DNA of 5,858 nt from an uncultured Lachnospiraceae bacterium (GTDB lineage Bacteria; Bacillota; Clostridia; Lachnospirales; Lachnospiraceae), in the NCBI GenBank assembly GCA_910586025.1, contig CAJUIO010000158.1:1-5858 (forward strand). The letters run 5' to 3'. Numbering within the stretch: position 1 is the first letter of the stretch; each line of letters starts with the position of its first letter. Made by a program: the position numbers and the translations under genes. The notes beneath the pieces were generated by a model. That model did not search any database. It worked only from the letters and a program-made list of their open reading frames with translations, and was not told where the DNA came from. Shown one piece after another: positions 1-5,757 of the stretch.

Positions 1-4
1 TAGA

Positions 5-889
5 TTAAATCCTTCTGCCGCGGTACGCTCCGGGCGTGCACCCTCTGCACTCCTTGAACTTGCGTATAAAATAGCTGATATTGTCAAAACCGCAGTCCAT
101 GGCGATCTCCGTGATGGGAAGAGCCGTGTGGGACAGAAGAGAACAGGCCTTCTCCAGGCGGTAGGAGATGAGGTACTGGATGGGAGAGATCCCCGCAATC
201 TCACGGAAAAAGCGGCACAGGTACTGGCTGTTGCAGGGAATCGCGTCGGCAAGCTGCTGCAGGGATACCGGTTCCTGATAATGCTCTTCTATATAGGAGA
301 CAATGGTCTTGTAGCGGAGAATCTTCCGGGCGTTGTCCGGGGACATGACCTCCTTTACCGGGAGCAGCATATGATGGGAGGCCATGAAACCGAAGATTTC
401 CAGAAGCAGAAGCTTGCAGGAAAGATACCAGCCGTCCGAGGGCGAGAGCGCCCTGGAAAGGAGTCTGGAAAGCATCCGGGAAATTTCCGGATATCCCTCG
501 TCGTCAGGGCGCAGAATGTTCTGAAAAATCAGGGCGCGGTTTAAAAAGGGCACGGCATAGGAAAGCTCCCACTCGTCCTTATAGGAGAAGCCAAGAATCC
601 TGGGATCAAAGAGAACCACGTCGTGGACGGCGGACAATTCGTTCCCGGTTAGCTGATGGAGATCCTCACTGTTTAAGAAGCAGATATCGCCCTGTGAAAG
701 CGTGTGGCTTTCCAGATTGATTTCGAACAGATAGCTTCCCTTTGCGATATATATGATTTCCACATAGTGATGCCAGTGGCGTTCCACAAAGAAACGCTCC
801 GGAAGGGGCGCCGTAAAGTGCATGGCGTGGATAGGGTTCTGCGGCGTGCCGTGAATGATGTTTTCCCTCAGGGACTGATCGGGATACAT
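5..889 (-). CDS. AraC-family transcriptional regulator, cupin sensor plus HTH (module 1)
   Basis: This is a 294-residue cytoplasmic DNA-binding regulator of the usual size for two-domain AraC proteins. Residues about 22-100 form a cupin-like sensor domain: a His-rich strand HWHHYVEI (38-45), then a turn with GD (67-68) and the motif EDLHQL (75-80). Residues about 194-291 are the AraC DNA-binding domain. The first helix-turn-helix is near 210-233 (LQQLADAI onward). The second is near 259-283 (ITEIAMDCGF onward), ending in the family signature F-x-R-x-F-K, G-x-T-P-x-x-Y-R. The start at 889 is supported by GGAGG at 897-901 on the minus strand, 7 nt upstream; the stop is TAA at 5-7. It is divergent from the GH31 alpha-glucosidase gene, 161 bp apart, so it most likely senses a sugar or oligosaccharide and controls that gene. 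The ligand is not readable from sequence. The family call is very secure; the target is inference. Confidence 0.95.
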   Translation of the reverse strand: MYPDQSLRENIIHGTPQNPIHAMHFTAPLPERFFVERHWHHYVEIIYIAKGSYLFEINLESHTLSQGDICFLNSEDLHQLTGNELSAVHDVVLFDPRILGFSYKDEWELSYAVPFLNRALIFQNILRPDDEGYPEISRMLSRLLSRALSPSDGWYLSCKLLLLEIFGFMASHHMLLPVKEVMSPDNARKILRYKTIVSYIEEHYQEPVSLQQLADAIPCNSQYLCRFFREIAGISPIQYLISYRLEKACSLLSHTALPITEIAMDCGFDNISYFIRKFKECRGCTPGAYRGRRI

Positions 890-911
890 GGGATGGCCTC
901 CGTTTCTGTGT

Positions 912-927
912 TGTCAATGAATGTCAA
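912..927. repeat. Direct repeat TGTCAA x2, candidate regulator half-sites
   Basis: TGTCAA occurs at 912-917 and 922-927 on the plus strand (TTGACA on the minus strand). The two copies start exactly 10 bp apart, so they lie on the same DNA face. Tandem half-sites spaced by about one or two helical turns are typical of AraC-family operators. They fall inside the predicted 5' leader of the divergent AraC gene, at about +9 to +24 of its transcript, where binding could repress it. Although they read as -35 consensus on the minus strand, no -10 follows at a workable distance: 17 bp downstream lies the ribosome binding site. The operator role is inference from position and spacing. Confidence 0.35.
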
Positions 928-941
928 GATTGTGTTATTTT

Positions 942-970
942 ATTATATGAGATAATGCAAGTAATCACAA
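942..970 (-). promoter_or_regulatory. Sigma-A-type promoter for the module 1 AraC regulator
   Basis: Read on the minus strand, TTGTGA (965-970) is separated by exactly 17 bp from a perfect TATAAT (942-947). Transcription would start near 935, giving a leader of about 46 nt before the ATG at 889. This is the best-scoring promoter by eye in the intergenic region. No equally good -35/-10 pair is visible for the divergent GH31 gene. The plus-strand alternatives are TTGTCA (911-916) with a poor -10 (TTATTT, 935-940), or -10-like TATAAA (995-1000) with no -35. That fits a GH31 promoter needing an activator, which is inference. Confidence 0.6.
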
Positions 971-978
971 GGGAAAAG

Positions 979-999
979 TTATATATTCTCTCTATATAA
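979..999. promoter_or_regulatory. AT-rich dyad upstream of the GH31 gene (possible -10 region or operator)
   Basis: TTATATA (979-985) and TATATAA (993-999) are perfect inverted repeats separated by 7 bp of pyrimidines (TTCTCTC). The right arm overlaps a -10-like TATAAA (995-1000) that would start transcription about 45 nt before the GH31 start codon. The symmetric 7-7-7 layout is compatible with a dimeric repressor site or simply with an AT-rich promoter. No convincing -35 accompanies it. AT-rich dyads arise easily by chance in promoter DNA. Confidence 0.3.
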
Positions 1000-1012
1000 A
1001 AAACGACAAAAA

Positions 1013-1032
1013 CGGCGGGAAGCGTTCTGCCG
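1013..1032 (+). other. Small hairpin in the GH31 mRNA leader next to the ribosome binding site
   Basis: Positions 1013-1020 (CGGCGGGA) can pair with 1025-1032 (TTCTGCCG) in RNA, giving 8 pairs (two of them G-U) around an AGCG loop. It ends 3 nt before the strong Shine-Dalgarno AAGGAGG (1036-1042), which is 8 nt from the ATG. A stem directly abutting the SD may tune initiation or protect the 5' end. It is short and includes wobbles, so it may be incidental. Confidence 0.3.
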
Positions 1033-1050
1033 GATAAGGAGGAAGATAGT

Positions 1051-3042
1051 ATGATCAGAAAGTTTCAGTTTGGAAAGCCCTTTGAGACAGAGGCCGTGAC
1101 TGCGGATATTGCCGTATCGGAGGGAATGCCCTCTTGCGGGGAGATCTGCCTTGAGGAAGGCTTTTGCTATCGTTTTACAATGGACGAGAACGATATTGTC
1201 TACGGTCTTGGGGAGGCAAACCGGGGAATCAACAAGAGAGGATACTGCTATATCAGTGCGGCTGCGGACGATCCGGAGCACACGGAGGACAAGAGGTCTT
1301 TGTATGCGGCTCACAATTTTATCGTGATCTCCGGCAGGAAGAATTTCGGACTTTTCGTGGACTATCCCACAAGGCTCACCTTTGACATCGGATATACCCG
1401 GTCGGATCTGCTTGAGATCACCTGTGAGGCGGCGGACCTGTATCTGTATGTGATCGAGGGCGAGAGCGCTTACGACATTGTCAGGCAGTTCCGGGGGATC
1501 ATCGGAAGAAGCTATATCCCGCCTAAATTTGCTTTCGGGTACGGACAGAGCCGGTGGGGCTACAGGACAAAGGAGGATTTCAGGGAGGTTGCCGCAGGAT
1601 ACCGCAAGAATCAAATTCCCCTTGACATGATCTATATGGATATTGACTATATGGAGGGTTATAAGGATTTCACTCTGAACGAAGAAAACTTTCAGGACTT
1701 TCCGGAGTTCGTGAAGGAGATGAAGGAGCAGAACATCCGACTGGTTCCCATTATTGACGCGGGCGTGAAGATTGAGGAGGGATATTCGATCTGTGAGGAG
1801 GGCGAACAGGGCGGATACTTCTGCAAGAAGGAGGACGGCAGCGATTTTGTGGCGGCGGTATGGCCGGGATACACCCATTTTCCCGATGTGCTGAATCCGG
1901 AGGCGAGACGATGGTTTGGAGATAAGTACCGTTTCCTTACCGAGCAGGGAATCGAGGGCTTCTGGAATGACATGAACGAGCCCTCCATCTTCTACACACC
2001 GGAGGGAATTGACGGGGTGAGGGAGCTGATCCGCAGCTATATGGAGGATAAGGACGGCGGCGCGTCCATTTTCGAGATCAGGGAGGCCATGATGAGGCTT
2101 GCCAACAGCCAGAAGGATTATGAATCCTTTTATCATCAGGTAAACGGACAGAAGATCCGCCATGACAGGGTACATAATCTTTTTGGCTATAACATGACAA
2201 GAGCGGCAGGCGAGGCCTTTGAGCGGATCGATCCGGACAGGAGATTCCTCATGTTTTCCCGTTCCTCTTATATAGGAATGCACCGCTACGGCGGAATCTG
2301 GACCGGGGACAACAAGTCATGGTGGTCCCATCTTCTGCTGAACCTGAAAATGATGCCGTCCCTGAATATGTGCGGCTTTCTGTACACGGGAGCGGATCTG
2401 GGCGGATTCGGGGCCGACACCACGAGAGACCTTCTGCTCCGCTGGCTTGCCCTCGGCGTGTTCACGCCCCTTATGAGGAACCATACGGCGATCGGAACCA
2501 GACAGCAGGAATGCTATCAGTTTGAGAAGACGGAGGATTTCCGCCATGTGGTGGGAGTGCGCTACCGCCTGATCCCCTATCTTTACAGTGAGTACATGAA
2601 GGCGGCGCTTTCCGACGATATGTATTTCAAGCCGCTGGCCTTTGAGTATCCGCAGGATCCGCAGGCGCTGCAGGTGGAGGATCAGCTGATGCTTGGGAAT
2701 GAGATCATGATTGCACCGGTCTATACCCAGAATGCGAAGGGACGCTATGTGTATCTGCCCGAGGAGATGCTGTTCGTGAAATTTATGCCGGACGGTTCCG
2801 TCAGCGGGGAAAAGCTGTCCGCGGGACATCACTATGTGGAGATCGCCCTCAACGAGGTGCCGTTGTTTGTACGCAAAGGAAAATGTATTCCCGTTGCCAA
2901 AGCGGCGCAGAGCGTGGAGGAGCTCGATGTACGGAATCTGGAGATCCTTGGGTATGACGGAGCGGAATATGAGCTTTATGAGGATGACGGGATCCATAAG
3001 GATTATGCAAATCCGAGGAATAAGAGAATGATTAAGAAGTAG
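1051..3042 (+). CDS. GH31 family alpha-glucosidase (isomaltose-preferring type, cytoplasmic)
   Basis: This 663-residue glycoside hydrolase of family 31 removes terminal alpha-linked glucose from short oligosaccharides with retention. The order is an N-terminal beta-sandwich (about 1-150), a catalytic TIM barrel (about 155-500) and C-terminal beta domains (about 510-663). The nucleophile is Asp307 in the GH31 signature WNDMNEP (305-311). The likely acid/base is Asp420 in WTGDN (417-421). Substrate-pocket residues Asp197 and Asp199 (MDIDYM), Trp305, Arg404 and His478 are all present. Length and numbering agree with the characterised Ruminococcus obeum enzyme Ro-alphaG1, including Trp169 (SRWGY), the residue reported there to favour alpha-1,6 isomaltose over maltose; this comparison is from memory. 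An insert at about 312-377 follows the nucleophile motif. There is no signal peptide or membrane segment, so substrates must be imported. The start is fixed by AAGGAGG at 1036-1042, 8 nt upstream. It is a single-gene unit divergent from an AraC regulator. Confidence 0.96.
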   Translation: MIRKFQFGKPFETEAVTADIAVSEGMPSCGEICLEEGFCYRFTMDENDIVYGLGEANRGINKRGYCYISAAADDPEHTEDKRSLYAAHNFIVISGRKNFGLFVDYPTRLTFDIGYTRSDLLEITCEAADLYLYVIEGESAYDIVRQFRGIIGRSYIPPKFAFGYGQSRWGYRTKEDFREVAAGYRKNQIPLDMIYMDIDYMEGYKDFTLNEENFQDFPEFVKEMKEQNIRLVPIIDAGVKIEEGYSICEEGEQGGYFCKKEDGSDFVAAVWPGYTHFPDVLNPEARRWFGDKYRFLTEQGIEGFWNDMNEPSIFYTPEGIDGVRELIRSYMEDKDGGASIFEIREAMMRLANSQKDYESFYHQVNGQKIRHDRVHNLFGYNMTRAAGEAFERIDPDRRFLMFSRSSYIGMHRYGGIWTGDNKSWWSHLLLNLKMMPSLNMCGFLYTGADLGGFGADTTRDLLLRWLALGVFTPLMRNHTAIGTRQQECYQFEKTEDFRHVVGVRYRLIPYLYSEYMKAALSDDMYFKPLAFEYPQDPQALQVEDQLMLGNEIMIAPVYTQNAKGRYVYLPEEMLFVKFMPDGSVSGEKLSAGHHYVEIALNEVPLFVRKGKCIPVAKAAQSVEELDVRNLEILGYDGAEYELYEDDGIHKDYANPRNKRMIKK

Positions 3043-3054
3043 AAGATAATCACG

Positions 3055-3080
3055 GGTGGGCCGGCGCAAGCCGGCCCATC
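3055..3080 (+). terminator. GC-rich hairpin between the convergent GH31 and ACT genes
   Basis: TGGGCCGGC (3057-3065) pairs perfectly with GCCGGCCCA (3070-3078) around a GCAA loop, extendable by a G-U and a G-C pair to 3055-3080. It begins 12 nt after the GH31 stop and lies 27 nt beyond the stop of the opposing ACT gene. On the plus strand the loop is a GNRA tetraloop, suggesting the GH31 mRNA as the main user. Neither side has a proper U-run (plus strand continues TCACGGTATTAAG), so it is not a textbook intrinsic terminator. It may be a transcript-end stabiliser or a bidirectional terminator with weak tail. Confidence 0.55.
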
Positions 3081-3107
3081 ACGGTATTAAGACAGATCAG
3101 GCCGCCG

Positions 3108-3512
3108 TCACTGAACCAGAAATCCTCTTGATTTGAGATATTCCTCCACCTCCCGGATCTCGTCCGTGTGCAGGATCAGCACCGGCTTTCCCGTATCACG
3201 GTTAAAGCACAGATAAATATAATCCACGCTGATATTGCCGTCGGAAAGGCTGATCAGCAGGCGGTTCAGGCTTCCGATCTCGTCCTCCATCTCCACGCCG
3301 AGAATGTCGTTGGAACGGCACAGATAGCCGTTTGCGGACAGCGCCCTCAGCGCCTTTTCCGTGTCGGAGACGATCATCCGCACGATGCCGTACTCGGCGC
3401 TGTCATTGGTGATGGAGCCGAGGATATTGATATTTTCGTCCTGAAGAATTCCCGTTATAGACTGGAAGGTTCCTCTCTTGTTTTCTGCAAAGATTGATAC
3501 CTGTTTTAACAT
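3108..3512 (-). CDS. Tandem ACT-domain protein, putative amino-acid-binding regulator
   Basis: This 134-residue soluble protein is made of two ACT domains and nothing else. ACT 1 spans about 3-68 (QVSIFAENKRGTFQSI start, with Gly14 at the ligand-binding turn). ACT 2 spans about 71-134 (LGVEMEDEIGSLNRLL, with Gly80 in the equivalent turn). It matches the uncharacterised tandem-ACT family I know as COG4747. ACT pairs usually bind amino acids at dimer interfaces and control an enzyme or regulator, but no catalytic or DNA-binding segment is present here, so any partner is elsewhere. The start at 3512 is supported by GAGGT at 3521-3525 on the minus strand, 8 nt upstream; the stop is TGA at 3108-3110. 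It lies 68 bp downstream of the second AraC gene on the same strand, but a good promoter in the gap suggests separate transcription. Its ligand cannot be read from sequence. Confidence 0.88.
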   Translation of the reverse strand: MLKQVSIFAENKRGTFQSITGILQDENINILGSITNDSAEYGIVRMIVSDTEKALRALSANGYLCRSNDILGVEMEDEIGSLNRLLISLSDGNISVDYIYLCFNRDTGKPVLILHTDEIREVEEYLKSRGFLVQ

Positions 3513-3555
3513 TTGTTTTCACCTCATATGATTTTCTGATTAGCTGTCCTTTACT

Positions 3556-3584
3556 ATACTAACACATGGCAGTATTATTTTCAA
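3556..3584 (-). promoter_or_regulatory. Extended -10 promoter for the tandem-ACT gene
   Basis: On the minus strand, TTGAAA (3579-3584) is followed after exactly 17 bp by TAGTAT (3556-3561), which is preceded by TG-T (3564-3562), an extended -10. Transcription would begin near 3549, about 37 nt before the ACT start codon. The -35 overlaps the last codons and stop (3581-3583) of the upstream AraC gene. This indicates that the ACT gene can be expressed independently of that regulator, though read-through remains possible because no terminator hairpin is visible between them. Confidence 0.55.
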
Positions 3585-4471
3585 AAATTTTCTTCATTTT
3601 TCATGGAAAGCAGCGAGCTGTCCCTGAAATCCTTGGGAGAGAGCCCGTATTCCTTCTTGAATGCCCGGTAGAAGCTGGAATAATCGCCAAATCCCCAGGT
3701 CTGATAGGCCCTTGTGATGTCTAAGCCTCCAAGGATTGCCTGCCTGCAGCAGGAGAGCCTTTTTTTCGTTATGTACTGATGGATGGAGAGCCCCAGGTTT
3801 TCCTTGAAAACATGGGCGATATGGTATTTGCTCACATAGAACTCGCCGCTGAGACGTTCCAGGGACAGATCCTCCTCTATGTGGTCCTCGATAAAACCGC
3901 AGAGACCCTGATAGAGGGATTCGGTCTCCTGTTTTTGCTCGGAATGATTCCTTTCGTAGACCAGACGGTTAATATGCAGGATCAGGTCATTGACACACAG
4001 GGCGATCTGCGGCTCCCGACAGAAGCGGTCCGTCTGCATCTCCTCCAAAAGCCTCAGAATCTTGGACTGAATGGAATTAAGGGTAATTTTGTCATTGTGA
4101 AAAATATAGTCCTTTCTGGTCTGAACCAGCTGCATTAGGTAGCCGTAATCCGGCGAGAGGTCAAAGAGATGACGGCAGAACTCCTGACTGATCCAGAAGA
4201 CGAAACGCCGGTAGGGCAGATTCATGCTGTGGATTATTGCCACATGGGAGAGCCCGGGAGGAATCACGATCAGATCCCCGGCCATAAGGGGGTGGATCTT
4301 ACTGTCAATCTGTATGCTCACGTCTCCCTCCAGAAAAAAATAAAATTCATAGTAGTTGTGAGAGTGCAGCAGCATCTGCGGGCGGGCGGTGTCATTGTAA
4401 TAGTAAAGCTCAAAATCCTTAGAAAGCATATACTGCCGGGTGCTGAACTGAGTCTGTAATTTCTTTTTCAT
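3581..4471 (-). CDS. AraC-family transcriptional regulator, cupin sensor plus HTH (module 2)
   Basis: This is a 296-residue two-domain AraC regulator. The N-terminal cupin-like sensor (about 20-100) shows HSHNYYEFYF (36-45), a GD turn (65-66) and PPGLSHV (71-77), the usual pattern for sugar-sensing members. A helical linker (about 125-185) precedes the DNA-binding domain (about 189-284). Helix-turn-helix 1 is near 204-227 (LERLSGEF onward) and helix-turn-helix 2 near 252-276 (TWGFGDYSSF, then FKKEYGLSP and FR). The start at 4471 is chosen because AraC similarity begins there and AAGGA lies at 4477-4481. The frame stays open far upstream, and an ATG at 4561 would add 30 residues, but that extension is unlike the family and overlaps the predicted promoter. 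It is divergent from uxuA (210 bp apart), which suggests it governs hexuronate use. The ligand is unknown; glucuronate, fructuronate or mannonate would be reasonable candidates. Confidence 0.94.
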   Translation of the reverse strand: MKKKLQTQFSTRQYMLSKDFELYYYNDTARPQMLLHSHNYYEFYFFLEGDVSIQIDSKIHPLMAGDLIVIPPGLSHVAIIHSMNLPYRRFVFWISQEFCRHLFDLSPDYGYLMQLVQTRKDYIFHNDKITLNSIQSKILRLLEEMQTDRFCREPQIALCVNDLILHINRLVYERNHSEQKQETESLYQGLCGFIEDHIEEDLSLERLSGEFYVSKYHIAHVFKENLGLSIHQYITKKRLSCCRQAILGGLDITRAYQTWGFGDYSSFYRAFKKEYGLSPKDFRDSSLLSMKNEENF

Positions 4472-4533
4472 AAAATTCCTTATCCCTTCCCTGAATCGCT
4501 GGCTTTGTTTCAGCGGGCGGCAGGCCGATCCCG

Positions 4534-4547
4534 CAGAGTCGTCTCTG
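4534..4547 (-). repeat. Short inverted repeat at the 5' end of the module 2 AraC transcript
   Basis: CAGAG (4534-4538) and CTCTG (4543-4547) are perfect inverted repeats around a 4-nt spacer. If the promoter at 4553-4581 is right, the transcript starts near 4546, so this sits at the very 5' end of the roughly 75-nt leader. It could be a 5'-end stem or a repressor site overlapping +1. A 5-bp dyad of this kind is common by chance. Confidence 0.25.
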
Positions 4548-4552
4548 ATCCT

Positions 4553-4581
4553 ATCATACATGATGACCGCAATTTTTGCAA
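4553..4581 (-). promoter_or_regulatory. Probable promoter for the module 2 AraC regulator
   Basis: On the minus strand, TTGCAA (4576-4581; 4 of 6 to the -35 consensus) and TATGAT (4553-4558; 5 of 6 to the -10) are separated by 17 bp. The -35 is also the left arm of the palindromic element at 4576-4590. A protein bound there would therefore block this promoter, which is a classic autoregulation layout for a divergent AraC gene. The overlap is seen directly; the regulation is inferred. Confidence 0.5.
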
Positions 4582-4590
4582 TGCATGCAA
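4576..4590. promoter_or_regulatory. Palindromic operator candidate in the uxuA/AraC divergent region
   Basis: TTGCA (4576-4580) and TGCAA (4586-4590) are inverted half-sites with a 5-bp spacer. Nested inside is the perfect 8-bp palindrome TGCATGCA (4582-4589). TGCAA also recurs directly at 4577-4581 and 4586-4590, 9 bp apart. The centre is about 55 bp upstream of the predicted uxuA transcription start and overlaps the -35 of the divergent regulator. One site could thus activate uxuA and repress the regulator. Whether the AraC protein or another factor binds is unknown. Confidence 0.4.
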
Positions 4591-4602
4591 CAACACCCTC
4601 AA

Positions 4603-4631
4603 TGGAAATTTTTACAGGCTTTTTATATAAT
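4603..4631 (+). promoter_or_regulatory. Promoter for uxuA with perfect -10 and weak -35
   Basis: A perfect TATAAT (4626-4631) lies exactly 17 bp after TGGAAA (4603-4608), which matches 4 of 6 positions of TTGACA. Transcription would start near 4638, leaving a leader of about 44 nt to the ATG at 4682. The weak -35 with an operator-like palindrome just upstream is the usual form of an activator-dependent promoter. I see no clear catabolite-repression (cre) box in the region. Confidence 0.6.
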
Positions 4632-4681
4632 AAAAACAGTTGAAAAATGTTCTTATCATAATGAAGGGAAGGTAGATTTTT

Positions 4682-5746
4682 ATGGAGATGACATTGCGCT
4701 GGTATGGTTCTGAATTTGACACGGTGACGCTGAAGCAGATCCGTCAGATACCGGGGGTGAAGGGGGTTATCACCACCCTGTACGACACGAAGCCGGGAGA
4801 GGTGTGGAGCCGTGAGAGAATCCGGGCCATGAAGGAAGAGGTGGAGGCCGCGGGGCTTCACGTTGCGGGGATTGAGAGCGTGAACGTGCACGACGCGATC
4901 AAGACAGGCGTTCCGGAGAGAGAGCAGTATATTGACAATTACATTGAGACACTGGAAAATCTGGGCAAGGAGGACATTCACCTGGTATGCTATAATTTCA
5001 TGCCGGTGTTCGACTGGACGAGAACCGAGCTTGCGAGGATGCGTCCTGACGGCTCCACGGTGCTTGCCTATTCCCAGGAGGCCATTGACGCTCTTGACCC
5101 GGAAAAGATGTTCGAATCTATTTCCGCAGACTCCAACGGGGCGGTGATGCCGGGCTGGGAGCCGGAGCGGATGGCACATGTAAAAGAATTGTTTGAGATG
5201 TACAGGGATATTGATGACGAGAAGCTGTTCGCAAACCTGAAATATTTTCTGGAAAGAATCATGCCGGTCTGTGATCAATACAATATCAATATGGCGATTC
5301 ATCCTGACGATCCCGCATGGAGCGTGTTCGGGCTTCCCAGGATCATCATCAATAAAAAGAACATCCACCGGATGATGAGCATGGTGGATAACCCGCACAA
5401 CGGCGTTACCTTCTGCTCCGGATCCTATGGCACGAACCTGGAAAATGACCTTCCGGACATGATTCGTTCCTTAAAGGGAAGAATCCATTTCGCCCATGTA
5501 AGGAACCTGAAGTTCAATTCCCCCACGGACTTTGAGGAGGCGGCACATCTGTCCTCTGACGGAAGCTTTGACATGTTCGAGATCATGAAGGCGCTGTATG
5601 AGATCGGCTTTACCGGACCGATCCGTCCCGACCATGGACGTATGATCTGGGACGAGGTCGCAATGCCCGGCTACGGCCTTTATGACAGAGCTCTGGGAGC
5701 CGCTTATCTGAACGGGCTTTGGGAAGCGATTGAGAAGACCATGTAA
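4682..5746 (+). CDS. uxuA: Mannonate dehydratase
   Basis: UxuA dehydrates D-mannonate to 2-keto-3-deoxy-D-gluconate in the cytoplasm, the third step of glucuronate breakdown after isomerase and fructuronate reductase. The 354-residue protein is the shorter Gram-positive form (the E. coli protein is near 394). It is a TIM barrel beginning with the family-typical MEMTLRWYGSEFDTVTL. Conserved blocks include VWSRERI (41-47), GLHVAGIESVNVHDAIK (58-74), YNFMPVFDWTRT (104-115), AIHPDDP (205-211), TFCSGSYG (243-250), HFAHVRN (269-275) and RPDHGR (315-320). His207, Cys245, His272 and Asp317 correspond to the His/Cys/His/Asp metal-ligand set of the family, so it should be active. The start is supported by a purine-rich GAAGG at 4668-4672, 9 nt upstream. 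It stands alone here: no fructuronate reductase (uxuB), isomerase (uxaC) or KDG kinase is visible before the window ends. Confidence 0.97.
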   Translation: MEMTLRWYGSEFDTVTLKQIRQIPGVKGVITTLYDTKPGEVWSRERIRAMKEEVEAAGLHVAGIESVNVHDAIKTGVPEREQYIDNYIETLENLGKEDIHLVCYNFMPVFDWTRTELARMRPDGSTVLAYSQEAIDALDPEKMFESISADSNGAVMPGWEPERMAHVKELFEMYRDIDDEKLFANLKYFLERIMPVCDQYNINMAIHPDDPAWSVFGLPRIIINKKNIHRMMSMVDNPHNGVTFCSGSYGTNLENDLPDMIRSLKGRIHFAHVRNLKFNSPTDFEEAAHLSSDGSFDMFEIMKALYEIGFTGPIRPDHGRMIWDEVAMPGYGLYDRALGAAYLNGLWEAIEKTM

Positions 5747-5757
5747 GCCCTTTTATT

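Noticed and set aside
128..544. A 138-codon plus-strand open frame within the first AraC gene.
   Set aside because: It is antisense to a clear helix-turn-helix regulator, has low-complexity composition and no known domain.
912..927. The two minus-strand TTGACA boxes as the -35 of the first AraC gene.
   Set aside because: No -10 lies at 16-18 bp: the expected position falls on or past the ribosome binding site. TTGTGA-17-TATAAT at 942-970 is a far better promoter.
1014..1030. A possible catabolite-repression (cre) box around GGGAAGCGTTCTGC before the GH31 gene.
   Set aside because: It has the AA-n-CG core but misses the leading TG and the trailing C/W positions, so the match is too weak. The uxuA region also lacks a good cre match.
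979..3069. Long minus-strand open frames opposite the GH31 gene (434 and 250 codons).
   Set aside because: They mirror the codon bias of a very well conserved enzyme on the plus strand, have no family resemblance, and show no ribosome binding site that I can identify.
3168..3497. A 109-codon plus-strand frame opposite the ACT gene.
   Set aside because: It is a shadow of the tandem-ACT coding sequence with no independent support.
4472..5398. The reading frame of the second AraC regulator stays open for about 309 codons upstream, antisense to uxuA, suggesting a 605-residue fusion protein.
   Set aside because: The extra part is His/Arg/Leu-rich composition typical of a shadow of the uxuA frame, has no recognisable domain, and would run through both predicted promoters. 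AraC similarity and a ribosome binding site begin at 4471.
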